Source of the DNA: Desulfobulbaceae bacterium
GTDB lineage: Bacteria; Desulfobacterota; Desulfobulbia; Desulfobulbales; Desulfobulbaceae
Reading direction: 5' to 3'
NCBI GenBank assembly: GCA_007121995.1
Contig: SKJK01000076.1
Location: 1-6,650 of the forward strand
Length of the DNA: 6,650 bases
Under the pieces are notes generated by a model. That model did not search any database. It worked only from the letters and a program-made list of their open reading frames with translations, and was not told the DNA's origin. The position numbers and the translations under genes are program-made. Position 1 is the stretch's first letter, and each line of letters begins with the position of its first letter. Below are positions 6,170 through 6,650 of this stretch, in pieces.

Positions 6170-6650
6170 AAGTGCTGCTCATCTCGCCCAACACCTTGAC
6201 CGTGCCTTTTCCGGTCTACCCCATTGGCCTGGATTATGTGGCCGGTTCCATCGCCCTGGAACACGAAGTCCGTATTGCTGACCTGCACCTCATCAACCTG
6301 GACGCCCTGGCACGACTTCTGCGCGAGTTCCAACCCGACATCATCGGGCTTTCCTTGAGGAATATCGATAACACTGATGCCGGCGACCCCCTGTTCTTTG
6401 TCAACGAATATCGGGATCTGACCGCCTGGTTACGGCAACGCACCAGGGCGACGCTTGTCTGTGGCGGCAGTGGCTTCACCATCATGCCTCAACAGGTGCT
6501 GGCCATGGTTGATGCCGATTACGGTATCATCGGCGAGGGGGAACGCTTTGGTCTGCTGGTCGAGGCACTGGCCACGGGCCGCAATCCCGCTGCAATTCCC
6601 GGGGTATTGACAACCGATGGCCCGGCAACAGTCCCGCTCCCCTGGTCAAA
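6166..6650 (+). CDS. B12-binding domain of a second radical SAM protein (C-terminus cut by window edge)
   Basis: I translated 161 codons from the ATG at 6166, open to the right edge. The N-terminus MKVLLISPN followed by YPIGLDYVAG (18-27), DIIGLSLRNIDN (58-69), LVCGGSGFTIMPQQ (97-110) and YGIIGEGER (119-127) is the characteristic B12-binding Rossmann domain found before a radical SAM domain. The GLSLRNIDN string is typical of anaerobe B12/radical SAM proteins. The radical SAM CxxxCxxC motif would follow beyond the edge, so that part is inferred from family architecture. No DxHxxG cobalamin-ligand motif is seen. The start overlaps the ketosynthase stop by four bases with no clear Shine-Dalgarno, so translation is likely coupled. 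It differs from the 1-973 protein, so the cluster has two distinct radical SAM enzymes rather than a duplicate. Likely acts on the ACP-bound or released chain; reaction unknown. Confidence 0.87.
   Translation, partial: MKVLLISPNTLTVPFPVYPIGLDYVAGSIALEHEVRIADLHLINLDALARLLREFQPDIIGLSLRNIDNTDAGDPLFFVNEYRDLTAWLRQRTRATLVCGGSGFTIMPQQVLAMVDADYGIIGEGERFGLLVEALATGRNPAAIPGVLTTDGPATVPLPWS

Noticed and set aside
1..6650. Calling the locus a standard aryl polyene cluster
   Set aside because: No ammonia lyase, acyl-ACP ligase, methyltransferase or MMPL exporter is visible, KS and CLF are fused, and two radical SAM genes are added; a product assignment is not justified from the window.

Overview
The window is one compact, divergently transcribed gene cluster for a specialised type II fatty acid/polyketide pathway. 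The base composition is fairly GC-rich. The protein styles (B12-type radical SAM proteins beside aryl-polyene-like FAS II genes and a LolA paralogue) suggest a Gram-negative, probably anaerobic bacterium. My best guess is Desulfobacterota (Desulfobulbales/Geobacterales-like), but this is inference from gene content, not from a marker gene.

Left arm, minus strand, reading from about 3487 down to the left edge: a hotdog dehydratase of the ApeP/FabZ type (3053-3487), a FabG/ApeQ-type ketoreductase (2243-2980), a LolA-like periplasmic lipid carrier (1656-2246), an outer-membrane-type lipoprotein resembling the DUF3261 position of aryl polyene clusters (970-1659), and a B12-binding/radical SAM enzyme with an intact CxxxCxxC motif that runs off the left edge (1-973). 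Right arm, plus strand: an acyl carrier protein (3747-4013), a 719-residue natural fusion of an active ketosynthase with a degenerate, chain-length-factor-like ketosynthase (4010-6169), and the N-terminal domain of a second B12-binding/radical SAM protein that runs off the right edge (6166-6650). The roughly 260 bp between the arms carries candidate promoters for both directions and a palindrome abutting a T9 tract.

Five of the six gene junctions are 4-base stop/start overlaps (ATGA or TTGA), so the cluster is built as two translationally coupled operons. The working model is: ACP carries the chain, KS-CLF elongates it, FabG reduces it and the ApeP-like enzyme dehydrates it without an enoyl reductase in sight, giving a polyene acyl chain. 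The two radical SAM proteins would then modify that chain (C-methylation, cyclisation or another C-C bond chemistry), and the LolA-like carrier plus lipoprotein would move the lipid to the outer membrane. This combines the aryl polyene/flexirubin core and export genes with radical SAM enzymes of the kind proposed for ladderane lipid synthesis in anammox bacteria. The product is unknown and the cluster is the main item of interest here.
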